In this document: positions 1 through 11,406 of the stretch, one piece after another
Layout: the number at the start of each line of letters is the position of its first letter
Position numbering within the stretch: position 1 is the first letter of the stretch
NCBI GenBank assembly: GCA_964034945.1
Contig: OZ035961.1
Span: forward strand, 41,382,184 to 41,446,183
Origin: Chrysopilus asiliformis
Taxonomy: Eukaryota > Arthropoda > Insecta > Diptera > Rhagionidae
Direction of reading: 5' to 3'
DNA: 64,000 bases
Program-made: the position numbers and the translations under genes
The notes under the pieces: model-generated
Databases searched by the model: none
What the model saw: the letters and a program-made list of their open reading frames with translations, nothing else
Told to the model about the DNA's origin: nothing

Positions 1-290
1 GAATTTCGAGGGCATAAACATGGTTTGGCCCGAAGGGGGTGAATCATTCGTTGGATTTTTAGGTTTATGTATGTACGTATATTGGCGCGATAGGTGAGAA
101 GGTAGAGTTTATATATACGTACTTGTAGACTGTTGGGTGGAAAATATATCAAAGTCTACAGAAACTATAACAAAAATGAATGAGGATGATTTTGGGAGAG
201 TAGAAATACTTACCTACAATGTTTTAAAGGAAAAGACGAAATCCATACGGAGTATGGTATAGCTATTCTGATATCACTTAACATAAGACT
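1..290. other. Unassigned flank
   Basis: No open reading frame of note, no inverted repeat and no similarity to other parts of the window were seen. It ends at the TA dinucleotide that borders the inverted-repeat element starting at about 291. Confidence 0.5.
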
Positions 291-1283
291 ATAGGGTAAC
301 TCACGGATAGATGCCCCACATTTTGACTTTGCCATATTTCACAATGAAGAAAGGCATTTTCGATTTTTATTTTTTTTTAAATATTAGTCTTAACATTTAT
401 CTACAATTTCAGCCGAAAAAAACTTACATTATGTTTTATTTTTACTGTGATAAAACTGTTTTTGTTAGTCCCTACTTTTTGGGATAGATGCCCAACCTAT
501 GGGATAGACGCCCAACATGACAAATGTGCATGTGGGATAGATGCCTTTGAGGAAAAAAAAACATTTTATTAAGTTATAACAAAATTTTATTATGCATTTT
601 AATTCATTTACATACATATATGTCTATCCAATATACACATACTGCAATATAAAAAAATTTAATTAAATAATAAAGAAAAAAATAACAAAATTCAGTGTCT
701 TTCGGGAGGAAATCGAACGGCCTCTAATTTCTGAATATGACGCACGAGCCGTTTTTCATTTTCGAATCCAAGGATAGGATGTTTACCTATAATAAATAAG
801 TATTTTCAATGAATGTGGGAAAGCAAATAGGTATATATTATTACCTAGAGTTAATTTGCCCCTAAGGTCAACTATCCCTTTAAAAAAGAAGGCGTCTATC
901 CTTTTCATACCGGATAGATGCCCCAATTATTTAATAAATTAAATGTGGATAAAAAGAAAAAAAAAATTTTTTTCACAAACACTAAACACTCCATTTGACA
1001 CATAAAAAATAAAAAAATATATACATACTTCTTTAAGCAAAAGTTCCAAGAGTTTTTGTGCAGCTCAAAATAAGTTTTTGGAGTTTTCCCTTGTTCGAAA
1101 ACAAAAATGGCCAATTATCCCGCAACACGCCCGACTCTCGCGAATTTTAACAACGCACTGAAGTTTCATTGAGCAAACACTTCATATGTAGAATGTGACA
1201 TGTTACGTTTTGTTTCCTTAAGTACCAGTTTTTAACATCGAGGCATCTATCCCAGTGGGGCATCTATCCGTGACTTACCCTAT
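291..1283. mobile_element. TA-flanked TIR transposon with repeated GGGATAGATGCCC motif
   Basis: The two ends are inverted copies over 29 bp with one mismatch: 291-319 (ATAGGGTAACTCACGGATAG, then ATGCCCCAC) against the reverse complement of 1255-1283. A TA sits at both ends, fitting a TA target duplication as in the Tc1/mariner superfamily. The core GGATAGATGCCC or a close variant recurs inside near 481, 503, 533, 909 and, inverted, near 891 and 1241, so the terminal motif is reused subterminally. The interior is AT-rich and carries no recognisable transposase; the 69-codon frame at 905-1114 on the minus strand is low-complexity. It is probably non-autonomous. The superfamily is an inference from TA only. 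Confidence 0.72.
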
Positions 1284-1365
1284 GCGAGTATCTTTTGCGC
1301 ATATATTGTAGATAAGATGAAGATGCTGCTGTACAGAAGACGGTCAACTTTACTCTGCCCGAAGT

Positions 1366-4300
1366 TATTGTGGTGATCACTGTACAGCATGGTGCAGCCG
1401 TGACGCCTCGCTCACGACCTGCATACTGTACGGTGCGGAATCCGCGTAGAGTAACTGCATACCTGGGCTAGCTCGGAGAGGCGGGTCGTGGGGGTGTTAC
1501 TCTTTCAGATTCCACACAATAAGGTGGTATGCAAATATGGGGGCGGCCGAGCAACTGGAGAAGAGGGGTTCTTAGGCCCCTCATCACTCGAGGTAACCGC
1601 CGGAGGGGTAACAAAAGAAGAGAGTTATGCTACAAAAAGAAAAAGAAGAGAAAGAATAAAGTTTATTGAAGAAGATGACAGAAGGCTCGCCCACCCCTTT
1701 TAGGAATGTTACCTAAACCGTGTTGAAAGAGAAGCCTCATCTCTATCAACCCCTATTTATGCGACAAAAACAAAATCAAAAATTGAAACTCAACCCATCG
1801 TTGTCTTGCTTGTCCTCGTTCGGTGCTTTCACCCTATCTTCCTCTAACCAAAGCTTACCAAATCATCTTATGAATTTTATGGGAAACCTGAATCATATAA
1901 CATCGACTTTCCCATAATGCGTTAATGTTCAGCCAGAACATAAAACTGAAAATATGAAAATTGAAACAAAAAAAAAACGGAAAATGAAAAACTGAATGTT
2001 TTAAATTTGAAAATACTCTATTAAAAAAAAATCTTAGATACACAATTTAATCTTTTGTTTTTTTTTTTTTCTATCTAAACTAAGATTGGCCGTTCTAAAC
2101 CTAACTAGAATTCTTATTCAACTTTACAAGAAATATTCTGAAAAACAAATATAATTTAAAATGTGATAGTATTCTGTGATATTTACAAAGAAAATTTTTT
2201 TAGACTTAAATCTTATTGTTAGTAAATTGTCCATTTTTTTTATTTATTTATCTTTTAGTTCGTAGATTTTTAGATTTTAGTAATTGTTGAATGTTGATTA
2301 TAGTGTTATAATGTTGATTGTAGTTGTTGTTATGTTGGTGAATTATATGCCGTCCGCATGAATAGTTTGAATGTTGATTTTATGGTTTTGTATACATGTT
2401 GCACGAAAGTAAAATGTTGGAATGAATGTTGCATGAGAAAATATTGTAAGATAAAGTTGCATGTATTGTTAATGTGTTGGTGAATTGCATGCCGTCCGCA
2501 TGAATCGAATGTATGCGTCGAATTTATGTTTATGCGTTGTATGCCGTCCGCATGAATAAATTTTGAATGTTGACGAATGTATTCGTGTCTGACGCCAAAT
2601 ATATGTTGCGTGTTTTATGTTGACGAAATTGTGTAGAAATGTTGTTGCATGTTAGTGAACATAATATTCAATGTACTTACTGGCGGAATTATAATGTTTG
2701 TGCGCAAGGATGCATGAAATGTTGAATGAAAATGACGGATGAATGTTGTAAATGAATGATGAAAATGATGGATGAATTGATGAATTGAAATGCTGTTTGA
2801 ATGATGAACTGGATGAAAGCTGACGAGTGTGGGTGTGTGTTGATGATGTGTGATGAAATGTGTGTGTATGATGAAATTTCACTGACAGATTTTAAACTTG
2901 TTTACCGTTTTGATGTTTAATGTTATTTTATTGGATTATGTTATATATTTGTCGTCCACTTAATTATTTATTTAACAAAAATTGGTTTTGTCGTCCTTGT
3001 TTCACTTTTATCAAATTTTAGCTATTGTTTTCGTGGTTTTCATTTATTTTTGTTTAATAGTTTTAATCAAAAAAAAAGAAAGTTTACTTAACTATGATAT
3101 TATGTAATATTTTTAATTCTAGATTGATTTCACCTTTTTTTATTTTTTTCTTATTTTCTTATGTATTTATTTAGTCTGTTTTATTTCATGCTTTTTTTAA
3201 GCAACTAAATTTTAATCGCGTTTTTTTTTGTCTGTGATATTTTATGATAATTTTTAAACTGTGATAATTGTTTGAACTGTGATAAAATTTGTAATATTTG
3301 GTTTTTATTGTGTTTGTTAAATTTAATTTCACTTTTTCTTTCACGTTTATTTTCTTTTGGTGAAATTAGTATTAATGTATGTAAGAATGTATATAGAAAT
3401 GAATTTAAATGTCGTTAAATTGATTTAAAAAAAAATTAAATGTTTCTTGTCAATGACTGATGAAAATGATAAATAAAATTAAAACGATAACTGATTGATG
3501 TGTATGTGTGTTTCATGAAATGATATTGCCGGATTTTAAAATGTTTTTGCTGTTTTATGTTTTATGTATTCTTCGTCGATCTTGTTATTTATTCAACTTT
3601 TATTTAAGAAAAAAATTTTAGTCACTAATATATATTTTCCTTATCTATTATTTATTTTGTTGGTCGTTTTGCCAATTTATGTTAAGCGTTTTTAGATTTA
3701 GAAAAAAGAACTGTGATAAATTCCAAACTGTGATATTTTGTGATTAATTAGTAGTCTTTCGTAAAAAAATTTGTTTTAATAGAATTAACTTTACACAATT
3801 ATCTTTAAAAAAAAAGCACTTCATTTTAACCATTTTTTTTTTTTTTTTTTAGTAATTAAATAACTATTGTTTTAAATTAACCTTTTTCTTGTGTATCTAA
3901 TATTTTCCTTTCGATTTGTTTCGGTGTGTTTTTCCTCACTTTTGCTTTTCTTTTTAATGTAAAAAAAAATTCGATTTTTTCCACTTTCGAAAACAAAAAA
4001 AAATATACTAATTTTAAATTATCCAAAAAAAATTAAATTAAATCCGGCCGACGAAATTTTAAAGAAAAAAAAATAAATAAAATGTCCAACTGGACGTAAT
4101 CAAAGTAAAACAGCAACTGCCGATCGTCCAGCAACAGCGATCGATAATCGAATTCGGACAGTTATGCACGTGCAACAAGGATTCAATAGATGAATTGTCT
4201 ATTGAATTTTTGCAGCAAGTAGCAACAATAGATCAATATGGAATTTTAAACACGTGCAGCCGAAATTCAATGAAAAGTTTTTATTGAATTTTGTGATGCT

Positions 4301-4514
4301 AAAAAAATTTTGTCCGAGATTTTGTCAATAGCCTTGATAAAGTTTAAGCCGTTATTCCAACAAGGATTTTTCTTTGTTGAGGAAAAATGTTCTTGTTGCT
4401 GGGCAGTTATAGAATTTTATTATTTAAGTCGAAATTTCGAAGCGCGTGTTCAGGCAGGGATTTTCAACCTTTTTTTTTCTCACACGCTGCTCATCGAAAT
4501 CACGGTTCGCTACA
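1366..4514 (-). repeat. 3' LTR (in element orientation) of the long-LTR element
   Basis: It is a copy of 6686-9835 with a shift of 5320, then 5321 after an extra A near 9130. Read on the minus strand it begins TGTAGCGAACC and ends in CACCACAATA. It holds several internal features: a GC-richer block at 1380-1480; three copies of GCCGTCCGCATGAAT at 2349, 2491 and 2543; a long ATGAATG-rich stretch (about 2640-2880); and repeated CTGTGATA motifs at 3230-3285 and 3705-3740. Small open frames inside it (such as 1488-1703) are duplicated in the other LTR only because the LTR is, and show no recognisable domain. No polypurine tract is evident just inside its border (4515 onward). Confidence 0.88.
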
Positions 4515-5224
4515 ACATCAGTAACTTCAGTTTCCTGTCAAGGAAGCTGAAGGTGCTGAAAAAACGAATCCGTGGTTTTCCAGTCCAACGTGTGGCTCGA
4601 CCACGACCCTGTGAAAACTGAGTCTCATGTTCTAAACACTAGCCGGGCAGAAGTTTCAAGAAAAAAAAAAGAAACTGAGATTTTTGCTGAAGTTTCAAAT
4701 TTGCAGCAGGTTTATGTCAAATCAAGTCAATGTCAAATCCGGTGAATGTCAAATCCGGTGAATGTCAAATCAGGTGAATGTCAAATCAGGTGGGTGTCAA
4801 ATCAGGTGAATGTCAAATCAGGTGAATGAAAGATGACTAAGTCCAAGAATATTCCACCAAATTAGGAATATTTGGTTTTACATATGGTGACTTACAACCT
4901 TACCAACTACTGACACGAGAGCCCCTATGCAATGTGGCACCATATGCGACATCCAAACAGGCCTCTGGTCATCCATCCATCGGTCTGTTTGAATGCCAAT
5001 TAGCTGATAAGGGGGAAGGTAAAGAAATTGGGAGAAGGTGCGATCATTGTCAGCACCTGAAACTGCCTACGCAGGTCGCGAAAAGAGATGGCCTACCGCA
5101 GCTAGGCTTAAGCGGATCAACCACCTATGATTAAGGGGTGAAGCCCCCGGGATTCCTTCTTAGGGATACCCAAAGGTCAAAGTGAAAAAAAAAAATCATG
5201 AAAATAAACAAAAAAAAAAACCGT
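4515..5224 (-). other. Non-coding 3' interior of the long-LTR element
   Basis: This is the stretch between the integrase stop and the downstream LTR. It contains a 16-bp tandem array (4716-4828) and no env-like or other convincing reading frame. A purine-rich priming tract would be expected on the minus strand next to 4515, but the sequence there is mixed, so second-strand priming by this copy is doubtful or uses a degenerate tract. Confidence 0.5.
4716..4828. repeat. 16-bp tandem repeat, about 7 units
   Basis: Units follow GTCAAATCAGGTGAAT with substitutions (CCGG for CAGG in two units, GGGT for GAAT in one). The array sits in the non-coding interior of the long-LTR element, between the integrase remnant and the downstream LTR. 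Confidence 0.85.
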
Positions 5225-5860
5225 TTAAACTCGCAGATCTTTAGCGTGGACCTTTCCAGAAAACTTGCCGTTTACATCTTCGACTTGATAAACAGAATTT
5301 CCAAGGACCTTTACTACTTTACACTTCACGAACTTTTCTGCAAGCTTTGCATTAAAATGCTTAGCTGCATTACTTAAGGTGAAGTTCCTGCGGAAAAGTA
5401 TTTGACCAGGCGTAAAAGTTCTAATGCGCGATCTTAAGTTATAGCCGGAAGCATAACGTTTATGTGCGTCCTCTAAATGCTGACGGACCTTATCCCTGAT
5501 TAGCTTGAGTTTATCCGAACTCGAAAGTTCTAGATCTTCGGTACCGAGCGATCCAAGTTTTTTCAGGATAGGGTAAGATCTACCATCAAGTACCATGTTT
5601 TGACCGAAGTTTATTTTGTACGGTGTGAATCCAGTCGCTGAGTGTATAGACGTTCGTAGAGAGCAAGCGATTTCGGGTAAGTGTATATCCCATTTCTTAT
5701 GATCTTGGTTGATATATGCTCTTACCGCCGCAAGAATAGATCGGTTGACTCTTTCGGAGGCATTAGCCTGATTGTTGTTGTTCGATCTGAGAATTCTGTG
5801 CGAAGTTTTCGGTTTCGCGCCACCTCTAGCCGTTGGCGTATGATACATTTTTTTTTCCAA
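5225..5860 (-). pseudogene. Integrase C-terminal remnant fused to a short foreign N-terminus
   Basis: An open frame of 211 codons. From about residue 32 (QANASERVNRSILAAVRAYI) onward it matches the end of a Ty3/gypsy integrase core and its C-terminal domain: the catalytic-E context (ASERVNR), LRTSIHSATGFTPY, then the basic C-terminal region ending FVKCKVVKVLGNSVYQVEDV and HAKDL. The zinc-binding HHCC domain and the first two catalytic aspartates are missing. The first about 30 residues (TPTARGGAKPKTSHRILRS) have no integrase similarity and could be the start of the element's gag, joined in frame by an internal deletion; that is inference. The frame ends about 0.7 kb before the downstream LTR. 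It cannot be an active integrase. The C-terminal pattern resembles that of the element at 29.5-37.0 kb, suggesting related clades. Confidence 0.8.
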
Positions 5861-6685
5861 ATAAATACTTCGTCAATCAAAAAAAAAATGGAAACGACTA
5901 GGAAAATCGGTTATGAATTCCCCGAAAAAAATTAAAAGCAAAGCAAAAATTAAATGAATTGGAAAATAAATATCGATGTGATCGATATTATTAATCGATT
6001 TAAATTATTGAAGCAAAATTTCGAAAAATATAACGCAACAATATAGAAAAACTAAATCACGTTTTTGCAAAGTATAGAACTAGTCGATACTGTTTAAATA
6101 TAAATTTTTTTTTCTTGTGTTTCAATCTATCATGATATATTAGAGGAAAATAAGGATTCAGCAATTCGATGTAAGACAAGCAAAACAACTCCAAAGTATT
6201 AATGTATTTAATAACAAAATTTTAAGTATAGTTAAATTTGATAGCCTTTGTTAGATTCAATCAAGCTGCCAGTAGCGAATTTTTCAGAAAAATATCCTGA
6301 GAAAATTGTCAGCCACTATTTGATCGATTGAAAATAACAAATACCATGTTTACTGTCAAAAAAATGGGGAGATTATACCTAGTATAAGATCTCCAGAATT
6401 ATATTTTCATGAGCGGATTGATGTTGCGATCTTCGCAGACAATAAGTCACATCAATGTCTCAGCCCCGATTATATCGTTCGACTCCATTTCCACGAATTC
6501 AATGCATTGCTTAGTCTTAAGGCGGCCGTTCAAAAGCCTGTGACCATAATGATACGTTTTCCAGCCCTTCGACTTGGAACAATACATTGAGACGTGTTGC
6601 CTTCTTCAAATAAAAAAAAAGAGTAACAAAAGGAGAAAAAAAACATTGAAGCACTATCCGATTTTGTGCCTCGTTGGGCGCCATT
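5861..6685 (-). other. 5' leader of the long-LTR element
   Basis: About 0.8 kb from the right LTR to the chimeric frame. It carries the primer-binding site at its right end and no recognised protein. It is likely the untranslated leader with packaging signals, which would be what a trans-mobilised copy must keep; this role is inferred from position only. Confidence 0.45.
6672..6683 (-). promoter_or_regulatory. Primer-binding site, tRNA-Lys type
   Basis: On the minus strand the sequence TGGCGCCCAACG begins two to five bases after the LTR edge, depending on where the LTR is ended. It matches the first 12 bases of the primer site complementary to the 3' end of tRNA-Lys (the Lys1,2 type), ending in the complement of CCA. 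The following bases diverge from the 18-base full site. It fixes the orientation of the element. Confidence 0.75.
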
Positions 6686-9600
6686 TATTGTGGTGATCAC
6701 TGTACAGCATGGTGCAGCCGTGACGCCTCGCTCACGACCTGCATACTGTACGGTGCGGAATCCGCGTAGAGTAACTGCATACCTGGGCTAGCTCGGAGAG
6801 GCGGGTCGTGGGGGTGTTACTCTTTCAGATTCCACACAATAAGGTGGTATGCAAATATGGGGGCGGCCGAGCAACTGGAGAAGAGGGGTTCTTAGGCCCC
6901 TCATCACTCGAGGTAACCGCCGGAGGGGTAACAAAAGAAGAGAGTTATGCTACAAAAAGAAAAAGAAGAGAAAGAATAAAGTTTATTGAAGAAGATGACA
7001 GAAGGCTCGCCCACCCCTTTTAGGAATGTTACCTAAACCGTGTTGAAAGAGAAGCCTCATCTCTATCAACCCCTATTTATGCGACAAAAACAAAATCAAA
7101 AATTGAAACTCAACCCATCGTTGTCTTGCTTGTCCTCGTTCGGTGCTTTCACCCTATCTTCCTCTAACCAAAGCTTACCAAATCATCTTATGAATTTTAT
7201 GGGAAACCTGAATCATATAACATCGACTTTCCCATAATGCGTTAATGTTCAGCCAGAACATAAAACTGAAAATATGAAAATTGAAACAAAAAAAAAACGG
7301 AAAATGAAAAACTGAATGTTTTAAATTTGAAAATACTCTATTAAAAAAAAATCTTAGATACACAATTTAATCTTTTGTTTTTTTTTTTTTCTATCTAAAC
7401 TAAGATTGGCCGTTCTAAACCTAACTAGAATTCTTATTCAACTTTACAAGAAATATTCTGAAAAACAAATATAATTTAAAATGTGATAGTATTCTGTGAT
7501 ATTTACAAAGAAAATTTTTTTAGACTTAAATCTTATTGTTAGTAAATTGTCCATTTTTTTTATTTATTTATCTTTTAGTTCGTAGATTTTTAGATTTTAG
7601 TAATTGTTGAATGTTGATTATAGTGTTATAATGTTGATTGTAGTTGTTGTTATGTTGGTGAATTATATGCCGTCCGCATGAATAGTTTGAATGTTGATTT
7701 TATGGTTTTGTATACATGTTGCACGAAAGTAAAATGTTGGAATGAATGTTGCATGAGAAAATATTGTAAGATAAAGTTGCATGTATTGTTAATGTGTTGG
7801 TGAATTGCATGCCGTCCGCATGAATCGAATGTATGCGTCGAATTTATGTTTATGCGTTGTATGCCGTCCGCATGAATAAATTTTGAATGTTGACGAATGT
7901 ATTCGTGTCTGACGCCAAATATATGTTGCGTGTTTTATGTTGACGAAATTGTGTAGAAATGTTGTTGCATGTTAGTGAACATAATATTCAATGTACTTAC
8001 TGGCGGAATTATAATGTTTGTGCGCAAGGATGCATGAAATGTTGAATGAAAATGACGGATGAATGTTGTAAATGAATGATGAAAATGATGGATGAATTGA
8101 TGAATTGAAATGCTGTTTGAATGATGAACTGGATGAAAGCTGACGAGTGTGGGTGTGTGTTGATGATGTGTGATGAAATGTGTGTGTATGATGAAATTTC
8201 ACTGACAGATTTTAAACTTGTTTACCGTTTTGATGTTTAATGTTATTTTATTGGATTATGTTATATATTTGTCGTCCACTTAATTATTTATTTAACAAAA
8301 ATTGGTTTTGTCGTCCTTGTTTCACTTTTATCAAATTTTAGCTATTGTTTTCGTGGTTTTCATTTATTTTTGTTTAATAGTTTTAATCAAAAAAAAAGAA
8401 AGTTTACTTAACTATGATATTATGTAATATTTTTAATTCTAGATTGATTTCACCTTTTTTTATTTTTTTCTTATTTTCTTATGTATTTATTTAGTCTGTT
8501 TTATTTCATGCTTTTTTTAAGCAACTAAATTTTAATCGCGTTTTTTTTTGTCTGTGATATTTTATGATAATTTTTAAACTGTGATAATTGTTTGAACTGT
8601 GATAAAATTTGTAATATTTGGTTTTTATTGTGTTTGTTAAATTTAATTTCACTTTTTCTTTCACGTTTATTTTCTTTTGGTGAAATTAGTATTAATGTAT
8701 GTAAGAATGTATATAGAAATGAATTTAAATGTCGTTAAATTGATTTAAAAAAAAATTAAATGTTTCTTGTCAATGACTGATGAAAATGATAAATAAAATT
8801 AAAACGATAACTGATTGATGTGTATGTGTGTTTCATGAAATGATATTGCCGGATTTTAAAATGTTTTTGCTGTTTTATGTTTTATGTATTCTTCGTCGAT
8901 CTTGTTATTTATTCAACTTTTATTTAAGAAAAAAATTTTAGTCACTAATATATATTTTCCTTATCTATTATTTATTTTGTTGGTCGTTTTGCCAATTTAT
9001 GTTAAGCGTTTTTAGATTTAGAAAAAAGAACTGTGATAAATTCCAAACTGTGATATTTTGTGATTAATTAGTAGTCTTTCGTAAAAAAATTTGTTTTAAT
9101 AGAATTAACTTTACACAATTATCTTTAAAAAAAAAAGCACTTCATTTTAACCATTTTTTTTTTTTTTTTTTAGTAATTAAATAACTATTGTTTTAAATTA
9201 ACCTTTTTCTTGTGTATCTAATATTTTCCTTTCGATTTGTTTCGGTGTGTTTTTCCTCACTTTTGCTTTTCTTTTTAATGTAAAAAAAAATTCGATTTTT
9301 TCCACTTTCGAAAACAAAAAAAAATATACTAATTTTAAATTATCCAAAAAAAATTAAATTAAATCCGGCCGACGAAATTTTAAAGAAAAAAAAATAAATA
9401 AAATGTCCAACTGGACGTAATCAAAGTAAAACAGCAACTGCCGATCGTCCAGCAACAGCGATCGATAATCGAATTCGGACAGTTATGCACGTGCAACAAG
9501 GATTCAATAGATGAATTGTCTATTGAATTTTTGCAGCAAGTAGCAACAATAGATCAATATGGAATTTTAAACACGTGCAGCCGAAATTCAATGAAAAGTT

Positions 9601-9835
9601 TTTATTGAATTTTGTGATGCTAAAAAAATTTTGTCCGAGATTTTGTCAATAGCCTTGATAAAGTTTAAGCCGTTATTCCAACAAGGATTTTTCTTTGTTG
9701 AGGAAAAATGTTCTTGTTGCTGGGCAGTTATAGAATTTTATTATTTAAGTCGAAATTTCGAAGCGCGTGTTCAGGCAGGGATTTTCAACCTTTTTTTTTC
9801 TCACACGCTGCTCATCGAAATCACGGTTCGCTACA
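6686..9835 (-). repeat. 5' LTR (in element orientation) of the long-LTR element
   Basis: It repeats 1366-4514 essentially base for base and carries the same internal motif copies at +5320. It is next to the primer-binding site, so it is the upstream LTR on the minus strand. The LTR is far longer than the few hundred bases usual in Ty3/gypsy elements. Its outer end at 9835 is followed by AAGT, which also precedes the other LTR. Confidence 0.88.
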
Positions 9836-9839
9836 AAGT

Positions 9840-10449
9840 GAATGATTCTTTTGCGTGCTGACAGCAATTGATTTTCGTGTGAGTGCTGCCATATGTGATT
9901 TGATGCTAATGTATCTTTGTATGTAGTCATATGAATGGTCCATCCTATCAATGTTTTGAGGTTTTGTTATTGTTTTGTTATTTTTGGTCTTCGTTTCATT
10001 CGGTTTTGTTTATTATTACACAAGTATAAGAGGTAAACTCCTTAGGGTTGGATCAGGTATACAAAAAGGGTCTCAAAATCTTTAATAATCACTTGCGGAC
10101 ATGTTTGCTAAGACTAGTTTTCATTATATGAATATCTTGTTACGCACAAATTGAATGTGATTTGGTCACATATTATGTATTTATATTCAAATCTAAATAC
10201 GTCGCAAGGATTGTAAGTTGAGTAAAATTAACATACTTTAAACTGTTTTTAAGTAGTTTCGAAATCTGGGATTTTGTCAGTTTTGACGGCGCGCCATGGC
10301 ACATGGAAATAAATCACTCGCATGAACTGAAAAGACATCCATATCTATATTAAATTGAGCGCTATCACGCAACAAATTATTACTACTTTGTGATTACTGC
10401 GAAAAAATTAGTTCATGGATAATTCAATAATATTGTTTGTAACAAACAA
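9840..10449. other. Unassigned sequence
   Basis: AT-rich, no exon-like frame, no internal repeats noticed. It separates the long-LTR element from a fold-back element. Confidence 0.4.
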
Positions 10450-10868
10450 GAATTTAAAAAATTTGAAAAATATATGATTTGTCGCGTAGTGAGCTCTCAA
10501 AATAAAAAAATAATAAAGAAAATTATAAGAGATTTTCTTGAAATAATTTAATCAACTATCGTTAATTGCGGAATAAATCTAAGAAATCTTTTATCGGTTG
10601 TGGTTCAATTTTGGGGTTCTTCGATGCATTGCTGATTTATTGAGCAAATTCCAGTTAGTTTTTCAATAATTTCTAAGCAATTTGGTATGTTACGCAATTT
10701 GACTGGAACATAACTAATTTTTTTCCCTTATTGCGTTTCTTTTATTCCGCCATTTCCGATGTTGATAAAATTATTTTAAGAAAATCTCTTTTTTTTTATT
10801 ATTTTTATCTTCTGACACCAAACTGTGCGACAAATCGCAAATTTTTAGAATATTTCAAATTCTTTTAT
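10450..10868. mobile_element. Fold-back element with about 125-bp imperfect inverted arms
   Basis: The left arm (about 10450-10575) and the reverse complement of the right arm (about 10735-10866) align through several blocks: GAATTT..AAATTTG, GATTTGTCGCG/GATTTGTCGCAC, AGAGATTTTCTTGAAATAAT with one change, ATCAAC, and GCGGAATAA. The central spacer is about 160 bp. No coding content. It abuts the GTCY element that starts at 10872. No target duplication was resolved. Confidence 0.65.
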
Positions 10869-10871
10869 TTT

Positions 10872-11406
10872 TATACCCGTATGGTGAAACCAAAGGGTAT
10901 ATTAACTTTGCCTTACCGTTTGTAACGCCAAGATCCCGTCATCACACAAAAAAATGAATTACCCCAGTGTGTTTAGAATGATAAAAAAAGTTGAATTTTC
11001 CATGTCCGTCCGTCCGTCCGTCTGTCTGTGGCGCGAATTGCGGACGCACGGATTGAGCTAGAGACTTGAAATTTTACGCAGATTCGTTTTTCGTAAAATG
11101 TGAGGCTAAGTTCGTTAATGGGCAAAAATGGACCATTAGGGGGGGGTACCCCTCATACGTACGAAAACTTTTTTGCGAATATCTCAAAAACGGTACATCT
11201 TATGCAAAAGGTGCAAGAACAAAAGTTATTTAGGATATGATTCTACATAAAACTTCCATACATCAAAATCCGATTGGAATAATTTTTTGAATTTTTTTTT
11301 GAAAAGTTTGACTTTAAAGTGGAATTCTGATACAACTGTTCGCCGTTCACTTAAATCACCATACGGGTTTTCAATAATTGCCAGATTGGCAATTATAGCT
11401 TTTGTC
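10872..11406 (+). mobile_element. GTCY-type interspersed element, copy A
   Basis: It starts TATACCCGTATGGTG, whose TATACCC pairs with GGGTATA about 15 bases on. It then carries a conserved body, a (GTCC/GTCT) tract of 6 units near 11004-11028, and near its end the hairpin AATTGCCA-GAT-TGGCAATT (11376-11394). The same order is found in copies at 22561-23090, 28071-28658 and 42091-42507, all on the minus strand. A short conserved body plus GTCY proto-microsatellite and a terminal hairpin fits the mini-me/DINE group of Helitron-related non-autonomous elements of Diptera; that assignment is by architecture, not by alignment. Confidence 0.75.

Larger units (their letters stand above)
1366..9835 (-). 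mobile_element. Deleted Ty3/gypsy-type LTR element with 3.15-kb LTRs
   Basis: Two direct repeats, 1366-4514 and 6686-9835, differ by one adenine in a homopolymer where I compared them. They bracket a 2171-bp interior. Orientation is minus: a primer-binding site abuts the right LTR (6672-6683 read on the minus strand) and the integrase remnant (5860-5225) is also minus. AAGT occurs at 1362-1365 and 9836-9839, a possible 4-bp target duplication, but then the downstream LTR end reads ACAATA rather than the canonical CA (1369 would be the TG/CA boundary on the plus strand). Gag capsid, protease, reverse transcriptase, RNase H and the integrase N-terminus are all absent, so the copy cannot move by itself. 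Near-identical LTRs indicate a recent insertion or gene conversion. Long LTRs and a Lys-type primer site recall the Osvaldo/Ulysses group, but that placement is an inference. Confidence 0.85.

Noticed and set aside
1488..1703. 71-codon plus-strand frame duplicated exactly at 6808-7023
   Set aside because: The duplication is explained by the two LTRs. It has no recognisable domain and runs antisense to the element.
2652..2882. His/Ser/Thr-rich 76-codon minus frame, also duplicated at 7972-8202
   Set aside because: It translates the ATGAATG-rich part of the LTR; composition follows the DNA repeat.
4716..4828. CRISPR-like or iteron-like array
   Set aside because: Contiguous 16-bp units without spacers inside an LTR element.
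4934..5134. 66-codon plus frame in the interior of the long-LTR element
   Set aside because: Antisense to the element, no known domain.
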